Positions 9,452 through 20,100 of a DNA stretch of 64,000 nt are shown here, piece after piece (the stretch's first letter is position 1; each line of letters opens with the position of its first letter). Origin of the DNA: a bacterium (GTDB taxonomy: Bacteria; Planctomycetota; Planctomycetia; Planctomycetales; Planctomycetaceae); assembly GCA_016124895.1 (NCBI GenBank), contig WGMU01000105.1, forward strand, positions 1 through 64,000, written 5' to 3'. Position numbers and translations under genes: made by a program. The notes under the pieces were generated by a model that saw only the letters and a list, made by a program, of their open reading frames with translations, had not been told where the DNA came from and searched no databases.

Positions 9452-11815
9452 ATGAAAACTCATCCTGCCGATAAATCTCGAACGAACGGTGACCGGGCGG
9501 TGCTGTGCCTGGTGGCCACCGTCGCGACTGCTCTGGCCGCCGTTGCGCAGGCTGCGGACCGTGCTCCGTGTCCGGGACCGGACTGTCTGGCAGCGGCTGA
9601 TAAGTGGTTTGCGGATGAGGTCTGGGCCAGAGTCGGCGCGATGGAGTGCATCAAGTGTCACAAGCAGGGAGGCGATGCCGAGGACACTCTGCTGGTCCTG
9701 CGTGATCCGGGACTGGCACAGGGCGACGAGTTGAAGAAGCTGATGCAGCTCAATCGCGATGCGTTCGCGCGCGTGGCGCGGCTGAAGTCAGATGGCCAGC
9801 CGGTCCTGCTGGCCAAAGTCACGGGCGGGCTGGATCACGGCGGCAAACAGGTGCTCAAGCCCGATTCGACGGGCTATCGGATTCTGGAGCAGTTTGTCCG
9901 GCAGATTGATACCCCCACGTCCGCTCCGTCGACGGGATCACTGGTCGATCCGGATCGGCCTCCGTTCTTTGACGGCGTGTTGATGCTCGATGATCGTCGG
10001 CTGCTGAGGCGGGCCACGCTGTCGCTCGCTGGCCGCCTGCCGACGGAGGCGGAACTGAAACAGGTTTCATCGCACGGGTTAAAGGCTATTCCGCTGATCC
10101 TTGATGAAGTGATGCGGGAAGACGCCTTCTTCGAGCGCCTGCGTGAAGGCTTCAACAACATCTTTCTGACACTCGGCATCAATGGCAATCCGGATGCGAC
10201 GGTGCTGTCGTACGAGCACTTTGAAAAGACGCGACTGTGGTATCAGAAGCACGACCTCAGCCACATCACGGATGAAAAGGAACGGCGTCAGGCCGGGTAC
10301 AAACTGGCGAACGATTACCGCGCCGCACTGCTCGGCGAGCCGATGAAGCTGATCGAGTACATCGTGCGGAATGACCGGCCTTTCACTGAGATCGTCACCG
10401 CCGATTACATCATGGTCACTCCGTATACCGCGCGTGGATACGGGATCTTCGATGAATTGCAGGGTCAGTTTTCAGATCCGGACGATCCGTTCGAGTACAT
10501 CCCGGTGAAGCTGGATGCTCTGACCGGTCGCAGCCGTCGTGAGGATCAGGAATCAGAAACGGGCTTTTATCCGCATGCGGGACTCCTCAGCACGTTTCAG
10601 TATCTGAGCCGTTATCCAACGACGGAAACCAACCGCAACCGTCTGCGCGCCCGCATGTATTACCAGCATTTTCTGGGCGTCGATGTGCTGGAACTGGCCG
10701 CGCGGGTTTCTGATGCAGCGGCGGTCACTGCTAAATACGAGATCCCCACAATGCAGGCTTCCGAGTGTGTCGTCTGTCACAAAACGCTCGATCCGGTCGC
10801 GGGACTGTTTCAGGACTACTGGCGGTTCGAAGCGAATTTCGCCATCTACGGCAAGCGCAAGGACGGCTGGTTTACTGACATGTTCGATGCGGGTTTCGAG
10901 GGCGAAGACCTGCCGGCGGAAGAGCGATGGCGGGCATTGCAATGGCTGGGAGAACGTACGGCGAAGGATCCCCGGTTCGCCATCGCAATGACCGAGCATG
11001 CGTATTACCTCCTGACCGGCCGTCGGCCACTGCTCGTGCCGAAGGATCTCGATGACCCGCTCTACCCGGCTCACCGCCGTGCGTATCAGGAACAGCGTCA
11101 GCAGGTGGAAACCATCGCGCGTCGGTTTGTGGATGGCGGCTTCAGCTTCAAGGGGTTGCTCAGCGACTGGGTGCTGTCTGATTTCTATCGGGCCGACGGG
11201 CTGGCCACGGTGGCGGCCACTCCCGAACGTCGCGCCGAACTGGACGATATTGGCGTCGTCCGGATGCTCAGCCCGGAACAGCTTGAGCGCAAGCTCGCGG
11301 CCGTCTTCGGGCGACCCTGGGGACGACTGACCGATCAGACCGCCATGCTCTACGGCGGCATCGACTCGAAAGAAGTGACTGAACGGGCCACGGACCCCAG
11401 CGGCGCGATGGGCTCGATTCAGCGGACACTGGCCAATGACGTCGCGTGTCGAAACGTCGCGTACGACTTCAGCCGCCCGCCGGCTGATCGAGTTCTGTTC
11501 CCAGAAATCGAACCGGACGTGCGGCCCGGAACTTCGCCGGAGGCCGATGTCCGGATTCGACGAGCCATTGTGCATCTGCATCAGCGCGTCCTCGGGCGCG
11601 ACGACGAACCGGGCTCCGAAGAAGTCGACCGGACATTCGCCCTGTTTGCCGGAATCGTCACCGATGCCGCCACTCGCGAGGGAATCGACGAGCGGGAGAT
11701 CTATAGCTGCCGCCAGGGACTGGAATCGCCTGTGGTCGATGCACACTACACCGTCCGTGCGTGGCGTTCTGTCGTCACCTATCTCCTGCGACAACAGGAA
11801 TTTCTCTATGAGTAA
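9452..11815 (+). CDS. Secreted protein with two CXXCH motifs (planctomycete cytochrome-like, family uncertain)
   Basis: I chose the ATG at 9452 over one at 9407 because it places a compact signal peptide (hydrophobic stretch about 17-34) near the N-terminus; neither start has a strong ribosome binding site. The product has 787 residues. CIKCH lies at residues 66-70 in a cytochrome-like head, and a second CXXCH (ECVVCHKTLDPVAGLF) lies in the middle. The LRRATLSLAGRLPTEAEL stretch resembles the start of DUF1549 domains, while the region around the second CXXCH recalls DUF1588. It may therefore be a divergent member of the same group. Its stop overlaps the next start by 8 bases, so the two proteins are made together, again as a cytochrome plus DUF1501-like pair. 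Confidence 0.75.
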   Translation: MKTHPADKSRTNGDRAVLCLVATVATALAAVAQAADRAPCPGPDCLAAADKWFADEVWARVGAMECIKCHKQGGDAEDTLLVLRDPGLAQGDELKKLMQLNRDAFARVARLKSDGQPVLLAKVTGGLDHGGKQVLKPDSTGYRILEQFVRQIDTPTSAPSTGSLVDPDRPPFFDGVLMLDDRRLLRRATLSLAGRLPTEAELKQVSSHGLKAIPLILDEVMREDAFFERLREGFNNIFLTLGINGNPDATVLSYEHFEKTRLWYQKHDLSHITDEKERRQAGYKLANDYRAALLGEPMKLIEYIVRNDRPFTEIVTADYIMVTPYTARGYGIFDELQGQFSDPDDPFEYIPVKLDALTGRSRREDQESETGFYPHAGLLSTFQYLSRYPTTETNRNRLRARMYYQHFLGVDVLELAARVSDAAAVTAKYEIPTMQASECVVCHKTLDPVAGLFQDYWRFEANFAIYGKRKDGWFTDMFDAGFEGEDLPAEERWRALQWLGERTAKDPRFAIAMTEHAYYLLTGRRPLLVPKDLDDPLYPAHRRAYQEQRQQVETIARRFVDGGFSFKGLLSDWVLSDFYRADGLATVAATPERRAELDDIGVVRMLSPEQLERKLAAVFGRPWGRLTDQTAMLYGGIDSKEVTERATDPSGAMGSIQRTLANDVACRNVAYDFSRPPADRVLFPEIEPDVRPGTSPEADVRIRRAIVHLHQRVLGRDDEPGSEEVDRTFALFAGIVTDAATREGIDEREIYSCRQGLESPVVDAHYTVRAWRSVVTYLLRQQEFLYE

Positions 11816-13112
11816 TCAAACTCGCCAGCGACGTGATTTTCTGAAATGGTGCGCGTGTGCCGGGTTGAGTCTCGCCACACCGCTGCGGCACGAACGAGCG
11901 GTGCGGGCTGAAGACAGTCGGGAACTGCCTCCGTATGACGGTCCGTATTACATCGTGTTCAACGCCGCTGGCGGGTGGGACACGACGTACCTGATGGACC
12001 CCAAGGGCACTGGCGGCATCAACCGGCTGTATGCAGAAGGGGACATCCTCACGCACGGCGTCCACCGATTCGCTCCGACGGAGAAACACAAGGAAGGCGG
12101 CCTCAGCAACGAGGACTTCTACGCGGAATTCGGTGACGAGCTGCTGGTGTTCAACGGGCTGGATTACTCGGTCAACAATCACGCGCCGTGCTCGCGTTAC
12201 ATGGCCACTGGCAAACTCGACAGTCTGGCCTATCCAACGTTTGCCGCATTGGTGGCTGCGTGTCAGGGGCCGGACTGCCCGCTGTCGTTTCTGACGTTTG
12301 GCAACTATTCCGCGACGGGGAATCTCGTGGCGATGTCGCGCGTGCCGTATCTGCCGTCGCTGCAGCGGATCGCCAATGCCGACGCCATCGACGGTAACGA
12401 GCGGTCTCCGTACCACGACGACTTCGCTCTGGCCCGCATCGAGCAGGCGCTTGGCGACCGACGTGCCGCTCAGGCAGCCAGACCTCTGCTGCCTCGCCGC
12501 GAGCGGGCGGAAAACATGCTGTATGCGGCACAGGTCAATTCGAAGGCGCTCGCCCGCGTTACGCCGCACATTCCAAAGTCGATCCCGAAGCAACGGCTCG
12601 CCCAGCAGGCGGAAGTTGCTCTGGCCTCGTTCAAGGCGGGCGTGTGTGTCTCGGCCAACCTGTCGATCGGCCAGTTCGACAGTCACGCGAACAATGACCG
12701 CGACCAGATGAAACTGATCCCCGAGTTTCTGGAAGGCGTCGCCTATGTGCTGCATCGTGCCGAAGAGCTGCACATCCGCGACAAGCTGGTCGTGATTGTG
12801 CAGAGCGAAATGGGACGCACTCCGACCTACAACAAAGGCGACGGCAAGGATCACTGGTCGATCGGGTCTGCCATGTTTCTCGGTCCTGGCATTACCGGCA
12901 ATCGCGTGATCGGAGCCACCGACGAAGGCCAGTTCGCCGTGCCGCTGAATCCGGCGACGCTGACACAGGACGCCGACAAGGGCATCCGCATCCGCCCCGA
13001 ACACATTCACGAAGCACTGCGCCGCTTCGCGGGTATCGCTGATCATCAGGCGTGCGAAGAGTTCCCCCTGAAGGTTCCCGCCGAAGAGAACCTGCAGGGC
13101 TTCTGGTCCTGA
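11808..13112 (+). CDS. Exported DUF1501-like protein
   Basis: The ATG at 11808 lies inside the end of the upstream gene, an 8-base overlap that suggests translational coupling. The open frame extends further 5' but that part only overlaps the upstream coding sequence. The 434-residue product begins with RQRRDFLKWCACAGLSLATP, a twin-arginine-type export signal. VFNAAGGWDTTYLMDPKG replaces the usual NLSGGPSHIDTFDPKP block. The later GQFDSHANNDRDQ and VVIVQSEMGRTPTYN stretches match the DUF1501 metal-site segments. The family assignment is fair, but the protein is clearly divergent. No substrate is known. Confidence 0.8.
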   Translation: MSNQTRQRRDFLKWCACAGLSLATPLRHERAVRAEDSRELPPYDGPYYIVFNAAGGWDTTYLMDPKGTGGINRLYAEGDILTHGVHRFAPTEKHKEGGLSNEDFYAEFGDELLVFNGLDYSVNNHAPCSRYMATGKLDSLAYPTFAALVAACQGPDCPLSFLTFGNYSATGNLVAMSRVPYLPSLQRIANADAIDGNERSPYHDDFALARIEQALGDRRAAQAARPLLPRRERAENMLYAAQVNSKALARVTPHIPKSIPKQRLAQQAEVALASFKAGVCVSANLSIGQFDSHANNDRDQMKLIPEFLEGVAYVLHRAEELHIRDKLVVIVQSEMGRTPTYNKGDGKDHWSIGSAMFLGPGITGNRVIGATDEGQFAVPLNPATLTQDADKGIRIRPEHIHEALRRFAGIADHQACEEFPLKVPAEENLQGFWS

Positions 13113-13286
13113 AACCGGCGGCTATCAATACAGCCCAGACGAATCACAACGTGGTGAATCAGTGCAGAAGCGGACTTTCATCAGGAGAACGTGCAATAAG
13201 CGGGGTAGATTGAACTCTCGCTGTCCGAATACAGATACCAGGGCGAGGCTCTTCTCATCACGCTGGCTTTCGAAGGAACGCACCTG

Positions 13287-14693
13287 ATGCTGACAATTCA
13301 CGATTCACATCCGGCCCGAACCTGTGCGGGCTCCTCGCGGCGCGATTTTATTCGCGTCGGTGCTGGTGCGATTGGCGGACTGTCACTGTCAGGCCTGCTG
13401 CAGACTCAGGCCCTGGCGGACACGGGCGTTCTGACCGGTCGATCGACCGTACTGCTGTTCCTCAGCGGAGGACCACCGCATATCGAGTTCTACGATCCGA
13501 AAATGACGGCCCCGAGTGAGATTCACAGTATCACGGGCGAGATCCAGACGACTCTGCCCGGCATCACTTTCGGAGCCACCTTCCCGCAACTCGCAAAACT
13601 CGCAGATCGTTTCACTGTGGTGCGGTCATACGGATCGGGAAACTCTGGCCACTCATACGGCGAAGTCGTCAGCGGGAACACGGCGTCCGGAGCATCCGCC
13701 AGTTCCATTTACGCGCGGGTGCGCGGCAACAATCACCCGCAGACCGGACTGCCGACCAATGTTCTCATTTTGCCCGAAGCCGTGCAGGACGGGCTGAACC
13801 CCGGCAGCAATTTTGAAACGGCCGCCCTCCCGACACTGACACAGCCAGGCTCCCTGGGCTCAACGTATGCCGCGTTTAGTCCCAGCGGTGGCAGTGACTT
13901 GAAACGCGATATGGAGCTTTCACTGGATCGTGACCGGTTCGGTGATCGGCGCGAACTGCTCAACCAGCTTGATCAGCTTCGACGGGAAGTGGACACGCGC
14001 GGTGAGCTGGCCGGGATCGACACTTACCAGCAGCAGGCGTTCGACGTGATTGCCCGCGGCGTCGCCCAGGCATTTGATCTGTCGAAAGAAGATGCCCGAA
14101 CGGTGCGTCGTTATGACACAAGCCATCTTTTCAAACTGGAGGATCTGACGCGCTGGTACGACATGAAGCGGGCGTCAAACCTGCTGGGACGACAGATGCT
14201 GCTGGCGAGACGTCTGGTGGAAGCCGGTTGCGGGTTCGTCACCGTGTCGGACTGCGGATGGGACTACCATGCCAACGGCAACAGCCCGAAGAACATGGCC
14301 GGAATCTACCCGATGGGCGGGCAGGTCGATCACGCCGTGGCCGCGTTTCTGGAAGACCTCGAAGAACGCGGGCTCAGTGAGCGCGTCCTGCTGATCGTGA
14401 CCGGCGAGATGGGACGAACACCGCGTCTGAACGGTAACGGTGGCCGCGACCATTACGGCGAACTGACTCCACTGCTGATCGCCGGCGGCGGCTTGAATAT
14501 GGGTCAGGTCATTGGCCAGTCCGACCGTTATGCGTCAAAAGCCGTTGGTGAAGCGTACCGCCCGCAGAATCTGCTGGGCACGATTCTGCACTCAATGTTC
14601 GACGTCGGCCGATTGCGGCTCGAACCACAGGTGCCTCGCGAGATTATCGAAGCGGCCGAACAGTGCGCCCCGATCGGTCCCCTGTCTTCCTGA
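13287..14693 (+). CDS. Tat-exported DUF1501 protein
   Basis: The product has 468 residues and an ATG start behind a GAAGGA site. SSRRDFIRVGAGAIGGLSLSG is a clean twin-arginine signal. LFLSGGPPHIEFYDPKM, SDCGWDYHANGN and VTGEMGRTPRLNGNGGRDHYG are DUF1501 hallmarks with likely metal-binding Asp and His residues. It stands 174 bases after the preceding DUF1501-like gene and has no cytochrome partner of its own, so it may be read with the upstream pair or from its own promoter in the gap. This is the third DUF1501-type gene in 12 kb, and it is not a recent duplicate of the others at protein level. Confidence 0.9.
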   Translation: MLTIHDSHPARTCAGSSRRDFIRVGAGAIGGLSLSGLLQTQALADTGVLTGRSTVLLFLSGGPPHIEFYDPKMTAPSEIHSITGEIQTTLPGITFGATFPQLAKLADRFTVVRSYGSGNSGHSYGEVVSGNTASGASASSIYARVRGNNHPQTGLPTNVLILPEAVQDGLNPGSNFETAALPTLTQPGSLGSTYAAFSPSGGSDLKRDMELSLDRDRFGDRRELLNQLDQLRREVDTRGELAGIDTYQQQAFDVIARGVAQAFDLSKEDARTVRRYDTSHLFKLEDLTRWYDMKRASNLLGRQMLLARRLVEAGCGFVTVSDCGWDYHANGNSPKNMAGIYPMGGQVDHAVAAFLEDLEERGLSERVLLIVTGEMGRTPRLNGNGGRDHYGELTPLLIAGGGLNMGQVIGQSDRYASKAVGEAYRPQNLLGTILHSMFDVGRLRLEPQVPREIIEAAEQCAPIGPLSS

Positions 14694-15055
14694 TCTGTGC
14701 AGCATCGCGCGACTGTTCGGGAACGGTCTTGATTCAGAGCAGTGATGAATCCTGTCCTCCGCTCAGGTCGCTTGTGACAAATCGATGTCAGTGGTGGCTT
14801 CTGTGGACCTGGCATGAAGAACCGTCTGGAAGACGGAATCGCCATATGGACTCGTCCGGCCATATTCCGACGCTCAAGGCTTCATTTTCGTCCGCAACCA
14901 TAACGTAATCCGCATGCATTGCCTGTCTCCTATCCTCACGCCGCTTCTGCACGGATACCGTCGAGCGTGTTTTTCTGTATCCGTTCTGGCAAACTGAGCA
15001 TGGTAAATTGAGCAGCTCTGAGTTCGACCAGCCGTTGTCTTCGCTCAACTGATAC
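14694..15055. other. Intergenic region upstream of the Wadjet operon
   Basis: The gap is 362 bases. It holds one possible very small gene on the minus strand (14788-14919, listed separately) and should carry the promoter of the defence operon. I saw no terminator after the DUF1501 gene, no transposon end and no clear -35/-10 pair. Confidence 0.4.
14788..14919 (-). CDS. Possible 43-residue hypothetical protein
   Basis: An ATG at 14919 is preceded by AGGAGA at a spacing of 6 bases, an excellent ribosome binding site, and the frame reads 43 codons to a TGA. The product begins MHADYVMVADENEALSVGIW and ends rich in His and Ser. I do not recognise it. The good initiation site is the only positive evidence; the frame also stays open upstream, so chance is quite possible. 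It is divergent from the Wadjet operon that starts 137 bases away. Confidence 0.25.
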   Translation of the reverse strand: MHADYVMVADENEALSVGIWPDESIWRFRLPDGSSCQVHRSHH

Positions 15056-16552
15056 ATGCAACTTGACCAGATCACGACATTGTTTGATGCCTCGCCAGTC
15101 ATGCGGCTGTTGCGGGCAGATTCTGCACCTGTCGTCATCGACTTTTTGAACGGTGCATTCAAGCAGTCAGGCACTCTCTCGATCGGTCACGAAGACCTGA
15201 AGCAGGGATTGCTGATCTATCTCGAGCAGTTGCACGAAACCGATCCGGAATGCATGACGGGACCGGTTGATCGCTATCTGGTTCAATGGTCCGACAACGC
15301 TTGGTTGAATCGACATCTGACGTCCTCGTCCAGCGAGCCACAGTACCAGCTCACGCGCCACGCCGAAGATGCGATCCAGTTCGTCGACCTGCTGATTTCA
15401 CGGCGAACCGGTCTCGTCGGTACCGAGAGCCGGCTGCGACTGATCATTGATACGCTGACCGATCTTGTTCACGGTGCATCCAGCGACCCTGACAAGCGAC
15501 TTGCATGGTTTGAAGAACAGAAGGATCTGATTCAGAGACAGATCGACGCCTTACATTTCGGTCAGCCTGTCGACGTCTATAAGCCATCACAAGTCCGTGA
15601 GAAGTTTCAGCTTGCTGTCGGTCTGCTAAAGACGCTGCAGAGCGATTTCAGAGCCGTGGAGGAGAGATTCCAGGGCATTGCCATGCGCGTTCAACAGGAG
15701 CAGCAGGCGGCTCTTGAAACTCGTGGCGAGATCCTTGGACGGGCGATGGATTCGGAAGACCTGCTCAAAACCGAAGACGAGGGGATCAGCTTCTACGCCT
15801 TCATCGCGTTCCTGTTTTCACCAGATGGTCAGCAGACATTGCGGCAGACGATCGATGAAGTGACTCGGCTTGAGGCCATTCAGGAAGACCGGGAATCCAT
15901 CGCGCGACTGCGAACAATGGTGCGATCATTGCTGCAGGAAGCGGACAAGGTTCTGACGACGAATGGGCGTCTATCGACTTCGTTGAAGAAGCTGCTCAAC
16001 GTCGATTCTGCGGAAGATCGCCGACAGACTGCTGAAGTTCTACGCGATATCAGGCAGTTCGCGGTTTCGCTGCGCAATCAGACGGTGACTGACGAACTCT
16101 GTCAGGTAACAGTGCAAACACCTTCCGGTGTTGCATCGCCATTTTCGCGCACGTTCTGGACGACCCCTCAAACATTCCAGAATCAGCCGGAAGATCACAT
16201 CATTGATCTCGAACGCACTGCGCTGCAGCAAAGCACTCTGGCCAGTCTGGAATTCCTCGATCTGGAGTGCCTCCGTCGGCAGGTGAATTCGCTGACGCAG
16301 TCCAGCGGCAATGTAACGCTGGAGCAACTGATCGATGCGTTCCCTCCTGAATCGGGCATTATGGAACTCGTCGGTTACTTTCAGATTGCTTTCGAAGACG
16401 GACATTCGATCAACCGCGATATGCACTCAGAAATCACTGTCATCGACGGAGTCTCAGGCGACCGCACGCGCGTTCGAGTACCGCTCGTCGTGTTTCGTGG
16501 TCAATCAAACGTCGGGCAGACAGAGCCGCGCAGGCCAGGAAAACCACGATGA
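15056..16552 (+). CDS. jetA: Wadjet type I protein JetA (DUF3375, kleisin-like subunit)
   Basis: The product has 498 residues. The N-terminal MQLDQITTLFDASPVMRLLRA is the typical start of DUF3375 proteins, which read as a winged-helix N-terminus followed by long helices. Further family-like stretches are LTRHAEDAIQFVDLLISRR and the middle helical region around 200-320. In Wadjet, JetA is the MukF/kleisin-like subunit that bridges the SMC dimer, and the complex cleaves small circular DNA after loop extrusion. It is the first gene of an intact four-gene set, with a 4-base ATGA overlap to jetB. All four genes keep normal order and length, so I expect a working system. The identification rests on gene order plus motif recognition. 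Confidence 0.9.
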   Translation: MQLDQITTLFDASPVMRLLRADSAPVVIDFLNGAFKQSGTLSIGHEDLKQGLLIYLEQLHETDPECMTGPVDRYLVQWSDNAWLNRHLTSSSSEPQYQLTRHAEDAIQFVDLLISRRTGLVGTESRLRLIIDTLTDLVHGASSDPDKRLAWFEEQKDLIQRQIDALHFGQPVDVYKPSQVREKFQLAVGLLKTLQSDFRAVEERFQGIAMRVQQEQQAALETRGEILGRAMDSEDLLKTEDEGISFYAFIAFLFSPDGQQTLRQTIDEVTRLEAIQEDRESIARLRTMVRSLLQEADKVLTTNGRLSTSLKKLLNVDSAEDRRQTAEVLRDIRQFAVSLRNQTVTDELCQVTVQTPSGVASPFSRTFWTTPQTFQNQPEDHIIDLERTALQQSTLASLEFLDLECLRRQVNSLTQSSGNVTLEQLIDAFPPESGIMELVGYFQIAFEDGHSINRDMHSEITVIDGVSGDRTRVRVPLVVFRGQSNVGQTEPRRPGKPR

Positions 16553-17199
16553 ACGAACTCGACGAAGACGAACTGGACGCAGCAGACACCAGACAGACGT
16601 TCGACTTTCCCCAGCGTCAGCCTTGGAGTTCAGCCGCGGTCAAACTGCTCAAAGGAGTTGTCTATCACGACGACCAGGGAAATACATGGGACGAGATTCT
16701 CGCCAACGTGTCCCGGCTGACAGACTACTTCGGCCAGCTCGGCCTTGTGCTGATCGTCAATCAGGAAGATGGCCTGGCGTGGCTGCATCAACCGGAACCG
16801 GACGAACTGCCGGCGGATTACGAATCCATCCCGAAACTCTTCCACAAAGTAGCTCTTGGGTTCGAAGGCACACTGTTGTGTGTTGTGCTACGTGACGAAC
16901 TGCGACGTAGTGAAGATGAGGACCTGCAGAACGATCGGTGCGTCATTAAACAGTCTGACTTACTGGAGTCGTGGCGAATGTTCTTTCCTGAGAATGCAGA
17001 CGACGTCCGTCTGAATGAGAGCCTGGCCACACAGCTTCGCCGTCTCAGGGATCTGAAGTTCGTTCGCGAGTTCGAAAAGACACCGCCGTCATGGGAGATT
17101 CGCCGCATCCTCAAAGCACGTCTGCCACTCGAAACGCTCAGAACCGTTCGAAGCGAATTGCAGGAGGAACTTGCCCGGCGTCAGAGAGGTGGACAATGA
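16549..17199 (+). CDS. jetB: Wadjet type I protein JetB (DUF4194, KITE-like subunit)
   Basis: The product has 216 residues, the usual size for DUF4194. Its ATG overlaps the jetA stop and its own TGA overlaps the jetC ATG, so all three are translationally coupled. After an acidic leader comes AAVKLLKGVVYHDDQGNTWDEIL and then VSRLTDYFGQLGLVLIVNQEDGLAWL, the pattern of a winged-helix MukE/ScpB-like protein. The LRRDELRRSEDEDLQNDRCVI-type region and a C-terminal helix follow. Its role is to bind the kleisin JetA and regulate the SMC motor. No unusual change is visible. Confidence 0.88.
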   Translation: MNELDEDELDAADTRQTFDFPQRQPWSSAAVKLLKGVVYHDDQGNTWDEILANVSRLTDYFGQLGLVLIVNQEDGLAWLHQPEPDELPADYESIPKLFHKVALGFEGTLLCVVLRDELRRSEDEDLQNDRCVIKQSDLLESWRMFFPENADDVRLNESLATQLRRLRDLKFVREFEKTPPSWEIRRILKARLPLETLRTVRSELQEELARRQRGGQ

Positions 17200-20100
17200 A
17201 TCGCCCTCCGCATTCTGACGGCATGGCCGGCTACCGACTCTCCAAACTGGAACTCTACAACTGGGGGACGTTTGATGGAGCGGTGCATGGCTTCCATCCC
17301 CGCGGCGACTGGACGCTTCTGGTTGGTGAAAACGGGACCGGGAAATCAACGATCGTCGACGCGCTGCTGACGCTTCTCGTGCGTCCCCAGACTCGCAAAT
17401 ACAACTTTGCTTCCGGCGCAGCAAAGACCGAACGAGACGAGCGAACTTACATTCAGGGGGCCTATGACAAGGCGGTTGGCTCGAACGGGACGCCTCAACT
17501 GAAATACCTGCGTCCCGGAAACAAGCATTACTCCGCATTGCTTGCGAGTTTTGACAACGCGCAATCGGGCAGGACGTTTACGGTCTGTCAGGTTCTCTAT
17601 CTGGACTCCAGCAACAAGCGAAAACCATTCTACTGCTACGACGACCAGAAGGAACGCGGCATCGCCGAAGACCTGGGAAACATCACCGAAAACTCGAGCA
17701 TCCTTGCAACACTGAAGAGTCGCGGATTCAAAGCGACTGAGTCCTACACGCAGTACTTCGAGTGGCTGCGCCGCAAAGTGGGATGTCTTCCCAAAGCCAT
17801 GGACATGTTCAATCAGGCGGCATGGGTCAAAGACGTCAACCAACTGGACTCGTTTGTACGCGATCAGATGCTGGAGAAACGTCCCTGGGACGACAAAGTC
17901 TCGCAATTACTGAAGCATTTCGCGGAACTCAATGAGGCGCATCGTGCATTGGTCGTGGTGCGGGATCAGCACCGACTGCTCATTCCCATCGTCGAGGGCG
18001 CGGCACTTTATCACGATGCGGAACACCAGTTTTCAGATGCCAGAAAGCAGCTCAACGCTACGAGTCTGTACTTCCACTTCGCCACCGAACGCCTGCTACA
18101 GCCGTTGTGCGAACAGTGGTCAAACCGGATCCAATCCCTCGATGCAGACTTCAACCGAATCGACGGAGAGATCAATCAGGCAAACCGCGAAGTCGCTCGA
18201 CTCGAACTCGAGATCGCCGGTACCGGCGGCGAGAAGATGGCCCGATTGCCGGAGCTGATCTCACGGGAAGAAGAGCGTGCTGAAACAAAACGCCGGGAAC
18301 GTGACCGGTTCGAGTCGCTGCTTCAGCAGGCTGGCATTGATGCGAGTGTCAATTCCATCGATGAACTGCTGGCGCTCCAGACACAAGTTCGGGATGCCAT
18401 CCTGATAACAAAGAATGAGCGGACGGAGACACAACGCAAAGCGGCTGCCCTGCAGTATCAAATCGGACAGCTCAAAGGGCGTCTGACCGACGACCGCGAG
18501 GAACTGGTTTCTCTGGAAACTCGCAAAGGCAACATGCCGCGCGAGCTGGTATTTCTGCGGGATGAGATTTGCCGTGAGCTGAAGATCGCACCAAAGTGTC
18601 TGCCGTTTGCAGCCGAATTGATGGCCGTTCTGCCGGAATATCGTGAGTGGGAAGCCTCGATCGAACTGGTGCTCAGCAGTTTCGCGCGGGACCTGCTCGT
18701 GACAGATCGTCACTACGCGCAAGTGTCGGGTTACATTGATCGCAAGCGACTGGTTGACCAGGAGGGGCGTGGCCTGCGCCTTTCCTACACACGCATTGCG
18801 ACTCAGGAACGCGAGCCGCCATCGCGTACGGCGCCTGCGATGACTTTTCTCCCGGCGATGCTGCGGTTCCGCGAAGAGAACGAGCTGGCCGCATGGGTCC
18901 GGGGACGGGTGACTGAGCGATTCAACTTTCAGGCCTGCGATACCGTTGAGCAGTTTCAGCAGGCCGTCATGGCGATGACCAGAAACCGCCACATCAAACG
19001 CGGCAAGTGGCAGCACAGTAAGGACGATCGAGGCCAACAGGGGGATCGCAAACACTTCGTTCTGGGCTGGGAGAACCGCGAGAAGATTCTTGCATTGAAG
19101 GACGCGATCGCTTCGGGCGAGCAGGATCTGCAGCAACTGGAAGCACGTGAGTCCGCGCTGGCTGCCTCGATCGAAGCGGCCATTATGAGAATCGGTCATC
19201 TTGAACAGATCGCGAAGATGACCGATTTCGATGCCATTGACGATGCCCGCCATCGTCGCACGGCCACCGAATACCGGATCGAACTTGAACGACTGAAGAA
19301 ATCCAACAATCGCATTCGCGAACTTGAGGGTCAGAAAAACGAAATCGAGACGCAGATTGCAGACCTGCTCACCCGGTCGTGTAACGTCACTGATGAACGA
19401 TCGAAAACGAGAGTCGAACTGGACAACGGAAAACGACTTTGCGGGAAAGCCGCTGCCGCAGTCGAGGAGGCCCGTCGCGACGGCACGTATGACGAGCTGG
19501 CGGAACAATTCTCAGCGATCGAAACGCTGCTCGGCGAGAGTCTTTTGACGATCGAGAACCTGACAATCCTGCCTGAGCGCTTCAAGCAGGATCGTTATGA
19601 CGAAGTCACACGTCTGGCTGATCAATTGGAGTCGATCGCAAAACCATTGCGCTCAAAGATGAGCCGATTCCTGGCGGACTTTGCCGAGTTTCGCAGTGAA
19701 ATGGACGGTGACGTCGGTTCCCTGCCGCAGTTCGTTGCCCTGCATCGCCGAATCGATAAGGACGACCTCCCGCGCCACGAGAAGCGGTTCAAGGAACGGC
19801 TGAATGAAAAGGTTCTGCATGAAGTTGGCGTACTGAATTCACACTTGGAGAATGAGCGGGAAGAAATCAAAGGAAAGATCGAGGAGATCAATGCGGGCCT
19901 GCGCCGCATGGAATGGAACCCGGGAACTCACATCCGACTGGAACCTGAAGAGAGTACGAATGCTGAGATCCGTGACTTTCGCCGCGAGCTGGCGGGATGC
20001 CTGACGGGCTATCTGGGTGAAGAAACTCAGGCCAGCGAGGAAACCTTCCTGCGGATTCAGAAGCTCGTCCACAAACTGCAGGACGAAGACAATGTGCGCT

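Noticed and set aside
10553-11794. 413-codon minus-strand open frame and the similar one at 11775-13046
   Set aside because: Both lie exactly opposite coding regions with export signals and DUF1501 motifs.
18261-19508. 415-codon minus-strand open frame
   Set aside because: Opposite the coiled-coil part of JetC.
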